Shown here piece by piece: positions 48,275 to 62,460 of a stretch of 64,000 nt of DNA (the stretch's first letter is position 1; each line of letters starts with the position of its first letter). The stretch is from Carallia brachiata (taxonomy: Eukaryota > Streptophyta > Magnoliopsida > Malpighiales > Rhizophoraceae), in contig JADCRB010000031.1 of NCBI GenBank assembly GCA_021464245.1, forward strand, positions 3,199,651-3,263,650. Reading direction: 5' to 3'. A model generated the notes under the pieces. The model was not told the origin of the DNA, did no database searches, and saw only the letters and a list, made by a program, of their open reading frames with translations. The translations under genes and the position numbers were made by a program.

Positions 48275-51200
48275 AAGTATGTGTCAAAAACTTTTATTTA
48301 AAGTATTTATTTATCAGTGTGACATTGTGTCTTTTATCTTTAATTCTTATTCCTTAGAGTGAGCACCACATCGTTGTAGTCGGTGCCGGGGACTGTTTCT
48401 CATCCCGCAATTTTCTTCTGTACTATTCATGTAGTTTGTAACTTGTTCGAAATCTGTAATTTTTTAGACAGCTCTGCTTCCGTCTCTGCTAAGTGTTGAG
48501 GTAATTACCATTGATAAATAATGAAAAATCCCATGAATTTTGATGTGCAACTTGTGTTTTGTGAGTTGCTTTCTGACATTCCTGTTACATGGATGTCTTG
48601 GCAATTTCTCTAGTATTAGGAGTTGTGATTTTTTTTTTTTTTTTGGATCCATTAGAATCGGAAGAGGGAATGATGAGGTGCAAGTTTGCGGGTTGTGAGT
48701 TTCTTTCTTTTTGGTCTTTTTGTAGCTATTAGAGTAACAGTAGAAGAGGAAGAATTAGGTGGGTAAAATTTGAAGTTTGAAAGCTTAAATTTTATTGTTG
48801 GCAGACATTATTCTCAATTTCTTGGGTTATGAATTTCTCTTCTTTTTTTTGGTCTTATGATCGTGAATGAATTTGTCTTTTGGTCTGTGTTCGTTTCCTG
48901 GGCCAGCTTTGTGGGTTATTTTTCAGAACATGGTCTAGTTTTCTTGGGTCCAAGTGCCTTGATCCAATCCTTTGGTGGAGAGCTGCAGTTACGAAAATAG
49001 GTTTCTGGGTCGGGCCAATTTTGAGCGTCCTCTTGTGACATTATGCTTTTTCAGACATGGTGGGTCCGTGATCTCATTTTCTTTCAACAAGAACAATGTT
49101 ATTGCTTTGAAAACTAATTGGTGCAACTGCTTAGATTACATGTAATTTTAACTAAATTCCTCTACGGGTCCAAGAACTTGGCTATATTGTTAGATTCCAA
49201 TCTCGTTATTATAATGGATTAAAAAGACATTAACGAGCATTTGCGGAACTTGCAAACTGAGATGCGTTTTGACTCTGTTGCAAGCATGTGCTGTAATCAT
49301 TTAACCAAGAAAATGGCTTCCTGTCTTTCTGTAATGATTTGTTTTGCTTTTAGAGTGGAGAGAGTCACTGATGCATCCTGTCATAGCTCACGAGTTTATA
49401 AAACAATGCCCAAGCGATATATATGATGGAAAGCAGTTCAAGCCAACTTTGGCTGTAGCTACAGCTATCCTTTTATTAGTTGGTTTCCTTTTCTTTTTCT
49501 TTTTTTTTTTTTAAATAAAAAACTACTAGGCATCCCTGAAATATGATTTCTCTTTGTGCCTATGCTTAGTAAGAAAAGAAAAGTTGGGAGGGATCACTCT
49601 TATTTTCTGCTTGCACGTTACAATGCACAAGGTACCATTCCGCAGACATTATTAGTAAGGCAAAGCAACTTGCAACAGCTTTATCTTCCTCCCTGCCTTA
49701 CGGTGTTAAACTTTTAAGTGGACTATATTAATGTAATGGGGCAATGGATATCTAAGCTTGTTGCTCACAGAGAAAGAGAGAAAGGGACGGCTCCCCAGCA
49801 TGAAATTGAAGGGGACCAGCCTATCTAGCTAACCCCATTGTGATAACCTTCAAGATCCACTCACAAGGACCAGAGGTACCAAAGTACTCTTTAATGATCC
49901 AGGTAGGGTCTTGTGGGGGTTCTTACTGGGGAGCACACGACTCTATGTATTAAAGATCCCAAATTAAAAATGGCCAATAGCGGCAGGACACCACACCAGA
50001 GAACCTCGAGCCTCTTCCTTGTGATCAAAATCAGATCTGCTGGTCACACGCGTGTTTTAACGTATCCGGTGGCATCATATGTTGTAATTCTATTATGCAG
50101 AGGAGACCATTTTGCTTTAGTATTCTAGATTTGTTTTCTTCTTTTTTTAGCATGTAAAATGGGAGAGGAGTGGTGACCACAAATCGGCTAAAAAAGATGG
50201 CCTCTAGTGTGGGTTGACCCTCTAGCTATACCCACTTAGGGAGCATCTTTATGTGTCATATTTAAATTAGGTAAAGCTATTATGAAAATGTAAATTATAA
50301 GTATGTGTGAATATATAGTGATTTAAATTGTTTAATAAAAAAATATATATTAAATTTAAAAAATAAATAAATTATTAAATATCGTTGATTAACTACATAT
50401 TTTTTATATATCTCACTAAAAATGTTCAGATAATATTATTCTTTAAATTAGAAGGGGTTTTTTTTTTTTTCTAGTGAACTTTAAATTACAAGGTTACAAC
50501 TGCCCTCATGACAATGCCTGCGCCTAAGAAAATGCATTAGCCTCACCTACCTCTTTCAGCGACCTGACGCGGAACTAAACCACAAAGTTTGTAGAAATTA
50601 AAATACTTAGTACTGGGCCGGGCTCGCTCATATAATATTGCCAAGCAAAGCTGCAAAACATGGGTTTGCTGGGGAGGGTTCAGTTTTGGACCTTTTGGTA
50701 GTCATTACTCAGACGCTAGAGAACAGCAAAATAAATTCACGCCTCCAGGCAGACACAGGACCACGCATTACCATTCTCTAGAAGCACGAAATATGCAAAT
50801 AATGTAAGTAAGGCTAGTGGGGAGGCCAAGGGAATTCCGGCAGTGAGGGCAAATAAAAAGATATATAAATTAATGACACTGCCTCCGCCCCTCTTTGAGC
50901 AGCTGATATCGGGCGACTTTGTTGCCTAACGGCAGACAAGCGCATTCCATTCATTGTCCTAGGTAGCATTCAAGACTTGCACCAAATCAAAACTAGCAAA
51001 TTAGCAAAGTAAACTTATGCATTGGGTGGAGCCTAATTAATCGTACAACTTTAAAAAAAAAAAAAAAGAAGCCTACGACCTGCATATATAGTCATCACTG
51101 TTGAAAATAATCATGATATTTAGCTTTTAATAAGATATATTTAAGTTAACGTGTTTAATAGAATGAGATATCTTTTAGAGTTTCTAAAATATTAATACGA

Positions 51201-51703
51201 TTAAGAGATTGAATGTGTGTTAATAATGCAATATAAATAGGAATTACTAACTTAGTGTACAGTAATTATTTTTATATAATATAAATATACTGTTTATATT
51301 ATCTTTCACTTTAAGTAACTCTTGAAAATATCTCCTTAATTCAAATATAGAGATATTATAATCAATTTGTTTACTCCGACAATCTCATAGGGCTCCGATT
51401 TCCACACCCAACTACAGTTACCACGTCCAACATGGTGGCCTTTGTTTTTTCTTTGGAAAAAGATTGGTGGGAGGAGGGTTGGTGTCCGAAAGAATTTTTG
51501 AATTGTAATTACGTAGATTTGTTGTGCAATTACATGAATTATAAATGCAACGAAAAAATAGTGACTTTTTTTTCTTTTCCTTCATCGTGCTCGTAATCTA
51601 CGCAGTTGCATAACAAATCCAGTGATTTATAATTCAAAAATTCTTCTAACAAATTTTCTCCGACCACTCAAATATCTTTTGACTCAAAAAGGAGTGTAAA
51701 TAA

Positions 51704-52057
51704 CTAACCACCTCGAGGAGGAACAGCTACACCAACCAAATCTATTCGAAGTAGTGTACCTATGCCTGAAAGAGGAGTATTCCAAAACTTAATAGCATTA
51801 CAACTTGCAGCACCAAGATTAGTTAGAAAGTCCACACAATAGTTGCCCTTTCTTAATGTATGTGGTAACCAGCAATCCCACGACAAATGCAGAAATCTAG
51901 AGCACTTAGCCAAAAGAGGGCTATATAAATCTAATTCCACTGCCTTTAGCGATTTTATCAAGTGCAGGTATTGAAAAATATGCAGAACATTAGAAAAATA
52001 TGCAGCTGAATTATTCGACATTTCGTTGTGAGAATCCACTATTTTTTTAATATGCAA
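51704..52057 (-). pseudogene. Fossil of a LINE RNase H-like domain, C-terminal part
   Basis: The minus strand encodes VDSHNEMSN, then LPHTLRKGNYCVDFLTNLG and a tail FWNTPLSGIGTLLRIDLVGV. This matches the end of plant RNase H-like domains (catalytic Asp in xDS, then H-x-x-R-x-x-N-x-x-x-D-x-L-A-x-x-G). The frame is open for 117 codons but there is no reverse transcriptase nearby and several family positions are altered, so it is read as a relic. Confidence 0.6.
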
Positions 52058-55000
52058 TTATTAGCTAGGATTTGAACCGTAGATATGAAATTGAAAGTTT
52101 AGGTAACTCTGCCACCTTGTGGTTGGCTTCAGCGAGAATATTCCACTATACCTTGCATAATGTAATAGAAAAGAGTGGGAAAGACTTGGCAATATAAAGT
52201 TGGGAATCTATTTCGGAGATTAGAAGAGGATATTAGAAGATGTGGGCATTGCGTTAAACCAAGGAATTGACTATTTAATTCGTGCATCATGCTTGATTAT
52301 ATCGTGGTTTCAATCTCCGTGGCAATACCAATTCGTTCAGGAATAGATTCTACATTTTTATCATAGTTTGTCCTACTGGCCAATTCTTACAGAATAATAT
52401 AATATTGCCAGCTTTCTACAACAGATTTTTTATTGGACATGTTGGATTGTTATTTACAAAGCAATTAAATACGGAAAACGAATATGTAAAACGATTTTAT
52501 ATCATATAAATAATATTTTATATAATATAAAAATAATTTATATATTACTATTCATTATTGTACTATAAATCTACTGCATATTGTACAAAATATTATTCGT
52601 ATATATATTATAAAATCATACATTTTTTACGTATATGAAATTTGTGTCTGTAAAAAATTTGATTGAATATGTTAACAAATGTGAAAATTAATGTAGCATC
52701 TAGAATATTACGATCATATGACTTAAGCTCTTCAATACACAAACATGTGCAGAACCACAATACTAGTACCACACATCGATTTTGGCTTAAAAAAAAAAAA
52801 ATGTAACACATATCGAAAGAAGTGCACGTCGTATTTAAGGTCCTGTTCTTCCTTTTCAATTTTGGCTTGAAAAATTAAAATTGCAGCAAGTTAATAACTC
52901 TATTTGACAATATATCGTCCGATAATAAATCTGTAAATAGCTTACCTTAATTTTTTCAGGGTTTTGTGATCAGATGGTGTCAGTAAATAAAAAGAATAGT
53001 AACAAGTTGTTTATGTCACAGTAATGCATTCAGAGAACTCAGATCACTGTTATATACATGACCAAATTTAAAAGACATAACACATGCCTTTTAAGGTTTG
53101 TTATCATGTACGTAAAGTAATTTTGTTGTTGTATATGTGTGTTTGGTAAGGAAGCAGAGAAGTGAGATTCCCTGTATATATTCTCTATTTGTAAGGGCAT
53201 CATTCTTTACCCTTCATCCTTATACGTTTGCCTCTACTTTATAAAATGCAATTAGCTGGTTATACAACACTACGAAATCTAAACCCATCATCCGCCTTGC
53301 ACCAACTAACCAATTAAGCCGCACAATGGGATTCCTTTATGCTCTTTGTTTATGATATTCCTTAGATAATTTTAATTAACCCAAATTCCATTTACCGCAT
53401 CTCTCTCGCTTTGTCCCTTTCCTCTATGCATTTGGGTCGGCGAATGTAAAAGAAACCTGTTTTTTGACTACCAGTTACACACACATTCTTTTTGGTCTTT
53501 TTGAAACTATTAGAGTAACAGTACGAGAGAGAGAGAGAATTGTATGAGAGAGAGAATTGTATGGACAAAATCTAAAGTTTGAATCTCAAATCTTATGATT
53601 AACAACTACTGCTATCAACTACTTGAGTTCTGCCCAATCCACCAAAATACACACACATGTACACACACAAACGCACAATAACTACACACAAATATCACAC
53701 ACGCACACCCAATTAACTCCATTGACAATTAACCCACTGGAATAATCAAAGCAACATTTAGCTATACTTGAATACCCGCTTGGTTACAGGCCCAGACCAC
53801 TAAGTGTAGCAAACTCTACGTGACAACTACAAAACAGATATCCAATTCTGTAATTGAGTTTGTAAAGCGTCTCTTGGCGTTTTAGAATGAGACTCCAAGA
53901 TAAGTGAAAGCAATTATTAAAATGCACTTGAATGAGAGGGCTACCTATCCAGGCAAGGTCTAATTATTATCATCTGCCTTCGGGGGATTACACAACGTGC
54001 CAACATCCGTGTAGTGAGAGAAAATTCATGAAAAGGCAAATAACTGAAATATATATAACAACAATGAAACAATCATCTATTTTGTTTTTCTTTTTAACAC
54101 TTATTAAATATGAGTTACACAATATGAATAAATATTTTTATTCTCATAATCTCATACTCTTTTCTAAGAATTAGAACTTATAAACTTTTAAACAGAATTT
54201 AAATTCTAACAACTGAAATGTCTATTAAAAAATATAATTTATATTTAGTTGGAAGTGAAACACCTCCAACTAATGACTAAAGACTTAGACTTGAACCCGA
54301 AGGTTTTTGTTTGAGTATCAACTTCTCCCATTAGGCTAGATCTTCAGCTCAATGTAGCATTTTTGCAGTACTTCACGTAGCACTGAGGAAAAACATCACA
54401 AATATCAATCCAATTAATTACGTTTTTGACACATATGTGAACAAGTTAGTGTACCTTTTTTTTTCTTTTCTTTTTTGGCAATTGCAAGGCAAATATTATG
54501 AAAGTGGCCACAATAGTTTATTTCATAGTCTCTAACAGCGGTTACGCTCTTTTGCTTGCAAGCAAGTAATGGTTCTTTTTTTTTTTTTTTGGACATTTCA
54601 GAATTTAAAATTACTTTGATTTTATTTACATTTGATTGCAATTACATTTGTATTAGCTGCAAAAAATCGCATATTAAATATAATTACAATAAAAGAAAAC
54701 TTTATTCAAGATATGAAAAATAATATGTTCTCCCCAAAAGGTAATTTTAATGTGTCGATTTTCCCTCTTTTGCAATCAGTGGCAGATCTGGGAAAAATTT
54801 TTATGGGGTAAACATCATATGTATAAATACAATAACAAAAATTAATATAAATGATAAAAACAAAAAATTATATAATTATTGTAATTAATAAATATCATAA
54901 TTATATCATATGAATTTAAATGTTTTAATTTTTTTTATTTTTTATACAATCAAATAAATTTTTTATATAATTTATCATTTAATTATGTAATTATTTATCT

Positions 55001-55574
55001 CTTATGTGATTGTATAATAGATTCTTTATGATGTTCATTAACAAAATCATTTACTATAATTGTTATAACTGATAAAATTATAGTAAATTTCATAAAAAAT
55101 ACATGTTTAGATATAAATGTGTTTTTATATATTGTTTTCCTTTTAATAAAAATAATTACTAATAATTTGTTTCATTGAAAGATAAAGTATTTTTGAAAAA
55201 GAGTGTTAATTTGAATATAAGAAAAAATTATTAAAAAAATAAAATTAAATAAAAATAATTGTAGTATATACATTACAAATAAGTTATCGAGAAAATAAAA
55301 AGAAAAAGAAAATAAATAAAAGAAAACAAATGTAAATAAAAGAAAAGAAAACTGTTTCTTTAAAAAGAAAAAACAAACAAAAAATAGCACAAAATGCATT
55401 GAAGGAGGGAAAGAGAAAGCTTGAACCATGGACTTAGTTGGGGCAAGCCTTGAACTTGAGGGTTGGCAAAGAGCCTTTTTCATTAAGTTAAACTCTAATT
55501 TTTGTTCAAATTATCTTAAAATATTATATTACTTAAAAATTTGAGGGTGAGCAAGCACGTCAATTACACGTGCA

Positions 55575-55850
55575 TCCGCCAATGTTTGCAATCAGTTTTC
55601 CTATAGCACATGTAACTCTAGCTAATTGTCCATCCTTTTTTTTGAGTATGATTTCTATGTTATGTATGATCGTGCCTAAGGGCATATCGGTTGAAGTAGA
55701 TTCTTCTTTTTGATCAATCAAAACCTCTTCCCAAACTGTACAAGCTTCTTCCAAAGCATACGGCTTTCCGGGTGTAGATGATGATATCTACACAGATAGA
55801 GATTGTCCAATGAAGTAAAGCATTACATGAATGGGTACATAGGAATCAAA
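55575..55850 (-). pseudogene. rpl2: Nuclear copy of plastid DNA: rpl2 intron end and start of exon 2
   Basis: The minus strand contains [14 protein letters not shown] then [15 protein letters not shown], which is chloroplast ribosomal protein L2 (normally ...TDMPLGTAIHNIEI... and GQLARAAGAVAKLIA). Upstream of it, CCGTATGCTTTGGAAGAAGC and GTTTTGATTGATCAA agree with what I recall of the 3' part of the plastid rpl2 group II intron. Several residues are changed and the frame leaves homology after about 35 exon codons. It is a decayed plastid-to-nucleus transfer, not a gene. Confidence 0.7.
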
Positions 55851-57708
55851 ATCTGGGGTTTTTTTTTTTGGAATTGATAGTTTTTTTTGGAATAATTATC
55901 AACGAATTGAAGCTATAACAACTGGCCAACCTAGAGTGCCTAGGTTAAGAGAAATGTTGCGTGTTTATTGGCCCACTGCGCAGGCTTCAGTACACGATAT
56001 CATTGAAGTGGTAGGTGTCTATTGGCCCAATGCCAATACAATTACAGTGAACTTTCCAATCATAGTATACGTCGATGTCGTCCGGGGAATATAACAACCA
56101 GAAGAATATGTGCCAAGATGGGAAATTTTGAAACAAACCACGTAATAAATTAAGAGAAAATGTTGCGTGTTGGTATATAGTAAAGAATTTTATTATGCAG
56201 ATACGAAAAATAAGTATTAATAAATATATCTCATTTAATTATAATTATTGATTATTTAATTATTATATATAAAAATAAATAAAAATTATAATTAATGATT
56301 GTGATTATATATTTGTAGGTCTTTATCCGCAATCATTTTGTAACATTTTTTTTGTAGAGTAAGGGAGACATATTCCATATCTGACTTGGTATATATGCAA
56401 GTCTAATCAAGGTTTGTTTATTATAAAAAGAAGATGTACTAAGGGTAATGAACACAAAATAAACACAATGATATGATAATGCGGACCATCCAATGATATA
56501 TAAGCATATGTTAGCAATCATTAATTCAATCGTAAGGGTTAAGTTTTACGAAATAGACAGTTAACTAAAAAGTGTTCAATTCAATTATCTTCGATGATTT
56601 TTTATTCTCATTTCTTTGATTCTGTTGGTTTCAAACAATTTTGGAGGTTTAAATGTAAAATATAAGACAGCATAGTAATAAAATACAATATAAAGCAATC
56701 ATGTATACTATAAGTAGATTTTTTGATTTGTGCATGCTAGAATTTGAATCATAATTGCTGCAACTAAAATCTAATTACTCTATTACTAGACTATGTGACT
56801 ACATAGAGGATGACTGTACTGTAAGTATCTTATAATGCAACGTCACAAAACTTTGTTCTGAAGGGTTACTCATTGAATATGAGTTGGTTCCATCATTATA
56901 CCTAGCTTTGTCCAATACAACAAAAGTAAATTAAGAGGAGCGAAAAAGTATCTAAATAACAGGAAACTTTGAAACAAAGCTAGTCATTTTCTTGTTTGTC
57001 TATATCAGATATTGCTCACAAACTACTGAATGTGCAGCTGGCGCAAATCAGACGTAAAAATAGGCAAGTATCCAAGATATGGCAAGTTTGCAAAGAAAAG
57101 GCTATCATCATGTGAACAAGGCAAAGATGCTTATACGAAATTGGACAAATTACACATCACATATATAAACAAGGAGAGAAAGATACATATAGAGTCAGAA
57201 AAATTTTTCTTTGATTTTGAGATGCTCTCTTTCCTATTCTTCTTTATGTGTGACTGTGAAACCTTATGCAAAACCCCATGAACCCATGCAAAATGGTCCC
57301 CTCATATATGCCTAATATTAGCCATCGTTTTACACAGTTTTTGGCTCATGGCTGATGGCTTTATCTATCACAGTCTCACAGAGAGATGTTGTCAAGTGTC
57401 CCCTACACTCCCACTCCCACTTCCCCAAGGCCCAACTCAAAAAGTTATTAATGCTCTTACAGTACATATAGAAAAACTGTCAGCAGCTCCGTCTGCAAAA
57501 CTGCATGGTGCTCCTCTAGCCTTGGCGTGACAATATTCAATTTGCATCACTTTGGGACCACCTGTTACATCTTTGTTTTTTTTTTTTTCCTTTTTTTTTT
57601 TTTCTATTTTGATAACTTTTGTTTTAGCTTTTTCCACAGTCCTCATATATTCCAATATAAAGAAATAAAATTTAACACAAAAGCCTATAGAATCCTATCC
57701 CCAATCTT

Positions 57709-57719
57709 CTATTTAAACC
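57709..57719 (+). promoter_or_regulatory. TATA box of the MIR167 transcription unit
   Basis: CTATTTAAACC lies about 100 bases before the hairpin and is followed by a pyrimidine-rich stretch (CCCCTCCATTCTCTC) suited to a start site near 57740. Confidence 0.5.
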
Positions 57720-57810
57720 CCTCCATTCTCTCATTTGCTATACGGCCATATTTCAAGTATCAAATTCAATTACCAGGGCTCTGTTAGTTTAGGAGTGATG
57801 AGTTTGAGCA

Positions 57811-57914
57811 TCGTGCACCACTATCAGTTGAAGCTGCCAGCATGATCTTAACTTCCCTCTTCATAGAGATAAGATCAGATCATGTGGCAGTTTCACCCGT
57901 TGTTGATTGCACGA
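57811..57914 (+). ncRNA. MIR167: MIR167 precursor hairpin
   Basis: miR167 cleaves mRNAs of ARF6 and ARF8 and so controls auxin response, flower and ovule development. The mature sequence is on the 5' arm at 57829-57850, reading TGAAGCTGCCAGCATGATCT then TA. The star strand on the 3' arm is at 57878-57897 (GATCATGTGGCAGTTTCACC). The two pair with one G-U wobble (miRNA G5) and one unpaired miRNA base (G12). The base of the hairpin closes with TCGTGCA (57811-57817) against TGCACGA (57908-57914). A TATA box lies upstream. The primary transcript probably runs some hundreds of bases further right. It follows DMC1 in the same order as, to my memory, Arabidopsis MIR167A. Confidence 0.95.
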
Positions 57915-58637
57915 GAAACCCCTATTTCTGTATGAGAAAAAGAAACCCTAAATTTCCCACTCCCACCCTGACCTCCCTCACAAGAATTTTCTTTTTTTTT
58001 TTTCTTTTTCATGGGGTCTTCCTTGTTCAATCCCTAGAAAAGGTGGGTGATATTGTTCCTTTTTTTTTTTTTTTAAGCTTATGTGGGGTTTGCTGAATTT
58101 CCGTTTTCATTTATTTGCTCATTTTGTGCATATAGTGTGTATTAAATATTAATGGTTCTTTTGTTTTCCATTTTAATTCAAAGGATTTCAAGATCTCTCT
58201 TGGTGCTTTGGTGATTGAGCCCTGAGATCCCTTAACCAGCCGTACTGTTTTTAATAATAAAATTGGTGTGTTTCCTGTAGATTATTCGCCTGTTCGTATC
58301 TCTCTCATTGGAGTAGTGAGTTAGTACTGATTGCTTTAGGGTTTCTACAATACCGTTATGGTTCTGGCCTAGGTATTCAGGAATTTTATTAATTTCAAAA
58401 TAATGGCATCTACTTGCTTAGGGTGGTGATGAAAAAACCCAACTAGATCTCCCTTCATCTCCAATTTCTCGGTGATTGGTGAACATTAAAGCCTAACCTA
58501 CACAAGTCTTTGCTAGGGTTTCTGCAAAGTGGGTATGCTTCTCATTTGACTACATCAAAATGAGTGTGTGTTTAAGCTTGTACATGTGCTGATCCATCTG
58601 TTTCATCTCCCATAAATTCTTGAATTAAAAGTGTCTC

Positions 58638-58673
<36 letters not shown>

Positions 58674-60884
58674 TTCCATTTGATTGTTACTAACAAAGTG
58701 TCTGCCTTGATGAATTGAGACGGCATATGAGACATAATCAGTATTTAGTTGAGTGACTCAAGGATTAAAAACTGAAAAATCCGATTTTGGGAATTGGGTC
58801 ATCGAAGTGAGCATAAAATCTGCTAAAGGGAGAAAATTGATTGAATATAGAGAAGCCAGCTTAATGGAACAGTAAGATTGTCCTCTTGCTGCATGATTGT
58901 GGCATTGATGTTCTGACAAGAAAGTATCAATCTTTAGCTATTGAGGTTTAGCTAAGTGATATTAAAGTCATCTATTATAGTTGAAGGTCTTGAATTTGAA
59001 TTTGAGACAATTAATTGAAAAATGAAAAAAAAAAAAGCCTCAATTTGTAGCTCTGTGATGGGATAGTAGTAGAGCATTTTCCTCCTTTTGATGTATTAGT
59101 AATTGAGCATTTTACACGGTTAAGGTACTGTATTCCATTTTGTGACTAATAGATTTTATTGATATTCTTATTTTCAATACTAATATTATTGTCCACTTAT
59201 CAAGGGAGAAAAAATCGTCCTGCTGGAAATGTTTTCTCACAGCTGAGGAGCTACGACAGAGCAGATCATCAGTGGATCTATCTCTTATGGCTCATCCTCC
59301 AGGATGATTGTAGCGTGGGTATGCGTACAGCCTTTACTTTACAAGTACTGTTTTGGGATCTGTTTGTGGTTCCGTTGCCTTTTATTTTTCCAACGTTTGG
59401 CGTAGAAGAAGAAGATGATAATAATAAAGGCCTATTCAATGGTAAATGTGATAAAAATGAAAGGAGAACTCAACTTTGTTATCTTTTTTCTAGCAAAGAA
59501 AAAAAAATACTAGTAATTACAATGTTGATTAGATTAAACCAATTGAAATAGGAACTCAACTGCAAGCCTTATTTTATTTCATTAATTTCCATGTCTCATA
59601 TCCAATTTTTCTCCAAAAAAAAAAAAAACCTATAATGTGATCCTAACTACAAGTTGCTGAAATCTCAAGAGTGGCAACTGCTTTCTTTTGGGGTTCCCCA
59701 ACATACGATGATAAAACAAAATGGGATGAAATGATGGTTATCACTATTGAATCTGTTTGCAAGGCAGCAGCTTGATTGCATTGATTGGAAGTGTTATCTT
59801 CCAACCAACAGGTCTAGAGTTTGAACCTTAGACCTGTTGTCTCACTACCCCTTCCTAAACTAGCTGGTTTTCAGCTTTAAATGACAAAAAAAAAAAAAAG
59901 TGTTTCTGTTGGCAAATTATCTTAATTTCAAATAGGAAACTAAATTGAAGGATATTTCAATTACCAAAATTCCCCTTCCATAATGCATTGCCTGATTTTT
60001 TGTAAGGTCTGGTGACTTAAACCAGGCTATCACTTGTATGTGCACCAATAGAGGCCTGATTTAATCCGAAGTAGGTTCCTAATAACTAATTAACATCGTA
60101 AACATGGAAAACAAGTTATGCATTGCGACTGGTGTATTGATTCCAATTCATCAATGCCTTATGTACTTATTTCTTTGAGACCATTATAAGCTACATTTTT
60201 GGCAAAGCAAATAGTGACATTTCCGGGATTTGAACCTAGTTGAAAGAAGTGAACTTGATTCCTTTTTACTTGTTGTAGAAGTGCGACAACAGCTTTAAGT
60301 GTGTAATCAATTTGTTCGTTTTCCAAGTACAGATGACATTGACTTGTAATTGGTGACCACATCTGTTTAACTTGTTCAAATTCTATCGGCTTACTTAGAT
60401 CTTCGTATGCACAGAGATATGCATGCATGATCACCATATATAATACATATAGATATCCACTACTATACATGTACTTTTAAAGATGAGTTTCTATTAAGCA
60501 ACATTTGGTTGTTGTTGGAATTTGGCAGCTCTCTATTGGTGGGAAGCTCTGAGTGGACAAGATTCCATATGGCTTTCATTTTCCCTGGCTACCCAAATAG
60601 GCAAAAGCGTCATATGTTTGATTCTCCCAACTCTTTCCAGGGATTGCATTTGTCTGCTATCATCAATTAACACGTCAGGTTGAGAATCCATTGAAAAGGG
60701 CTTGTTAATGTTCCTTGCCACTTGATGAGGAGCTCTAGGGAGACCCCATGCTGCTAGATAAACAATAACATAACGATGGATTGAGACTCTTTTTTCTCAG
60801 GGACTATGGAGCTTCAAACATTTAAAAAAAAAAAAAAGAAGTTGCTGTAATAGATGTGTGAGTGATAATATTATCAGTGTTAGT

Positions 60885-61036
60885 GCTACAAGGGGAGTGG
60901 TTAAATGCCAAAAGGGTTGTCCTCGGAGTTGGTATTGGCTCCGCGTGGGCAGCTGATCATCCAGGAGGTGAGAGTTCGATTCCCACTCCTTCCAAATCTC
61001 TTTTCGGCCTGTAGACAAAACAAAAAAAAAAAAAAG
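60885..61036 (+). mobile_element. tRNA-derived SINE
   Basis: An A-box-like AGTGGTTAAATGCC (about 60896-60909) and a good B box GAGTTCGATTCC (about 60972-60983) sit at the spacing of an internal RNA polymerase III promoter. The unit ends in a run of A after GACAAAAC (about 61013-61036). No coding sequence. The family was not identified. Confidence 0.6.
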
Positions 61037-62460
61037 GGACCGATTGGTGACAGTTCAGTTGGACCCTCTTCCATTTGAGTTAAAGATTGGCATTAATTAC
61101 CACTCCTCTATCATGTGAAATTGAGGGCCTTTAAGTTGTCATTGGACTTCTGGAGGAAAGTGACGATAGAGGTGAATCCGCAAAATTCAATCTGGTGGGG
61201 ATCCATATATATATCTTTTTGAGGTTTCCGTGTCCTCCACAACCTGCACTTTAGCATTTTTCAATAATAAAAAAGTAAATCTTTTAGAAACACTAGTAGT
61301 TAAAAATAAATTTTGAGAAGAGAAGATTTAAAATTTGTGAGAAATTAGAGACAATTGATTTTACTGTGTAGCGGTTCAATGTCTTTCTAATAAATGAAAA
61401 AATGAATAATAACAATATACCACAACAAGATAATAATAATAATACTAATTTCAATTCTAATAGGGAAATATAAATTAACTATGGGATATTCGAATTACAC
61501 AAATTATTTTTAGAGTTTATCATGTAATTGGTAGAAAAAATTTTATGGAAAAGAAAATAAAAAGTTAGAATTTTGGATGTTGAAACGTGTAAATGACTTG
61601 ATTTAGCACATTTTAGTTTTCCTCCGAACAAAGTCGCATTAAAACATTCTTATCAAAAAAAAAAAAGAAGTCGCAATAAAACATTGGCTATACTAAATTA
61701 ACATTAGATGATCCAAACGCCTAAATTTTGTATTTAAGAACCCAAAGGTATAATTGAAAAAAAAAATGTAAATATGTGCGGATTTGTGTAATTAATTTTT
61801 TAAAATTTTGAACCCTTGAACCGTAATTTGCTGCTCTCCCATTGGAACTCTTCTTTCTTTCTTTTTTTTTCTTTTTTTTTCTTTTTCATGCTTCTTCCGG
61901 AGTATGGGTTAGCCAGATTCCAGAATCAATAAGATTTTCTTAACTCACCCTTTTGGTACGTGAAATTGCTATTCCTTTTCTTTCGCATTCTTTTCATGTA
62001 AACTAATGCTATATTATTGATTGGCGACTGGCAAGGTTACAAACTCCTTGGGTCCTGTTTTAGCTAGCAAACAATTTACGTGCTTTCGATATGTAGCGCC
62101 ACATGTAACCTCTTCCACCTTTAGTTCCAACTCTTTCTCAAGAAAAAATTTCCAATTTAATTCATCCAGAACCAACGTTGGGGCTTTTCTTTTCTTTCCT
62201 CTGTTTGTTTGTTTTTTTTTTTGGGGTTTTTTTTTTCTTTGAATATTTCGAATTCCCCTTTCCCTTTTTTCCTGCTTGTGATAATTCATGATTATGTACC
62301 AAGGATCACCCACATACGTACGTGTATACGTATTGACGTGCTACCCAACCCCACATGCATAAGATCCTTCTCGTCTACTCTTTCTTTGAATCGAGCCTTA
62401 TTGAAGTTAATTTAGTGCCCGAAAATGATTAGTGCTCGCTGACTCAATCTCCCTACTTAG

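Larger units (their letters stand above)
48275..57700. other. Gene-poor region with retroelement and plastid-DNA fossils
   Basis: The LRR-kinase 3' UTR runs to about 48500. A dispersed sequence containing CTATTAGAGTAACAGTA occurs twice (about 48700-48790 and 53487-53600). Several stretches resemble degraded tRNA-type SINE ends, with B-box-like GAACC/GGTTC motifs on the minus strand (about 52060-52120, 54280-54350, 55420-55500, 56745-56800). An AC-rich simple repeat lies at 53640-53710. An AT-rich foldback lies at about 52480-52630. The RNase H and rpl2 fossils are called separately. I see no functional gene. Confidence 0.5.

Noticed and set aside
59159..59551. 130-codon plus-strand frame downstream of MIR167
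   Set aside because: No domain, no clear splice partners and low-complexity stretches. It may be part of a non-coding primary transcript.
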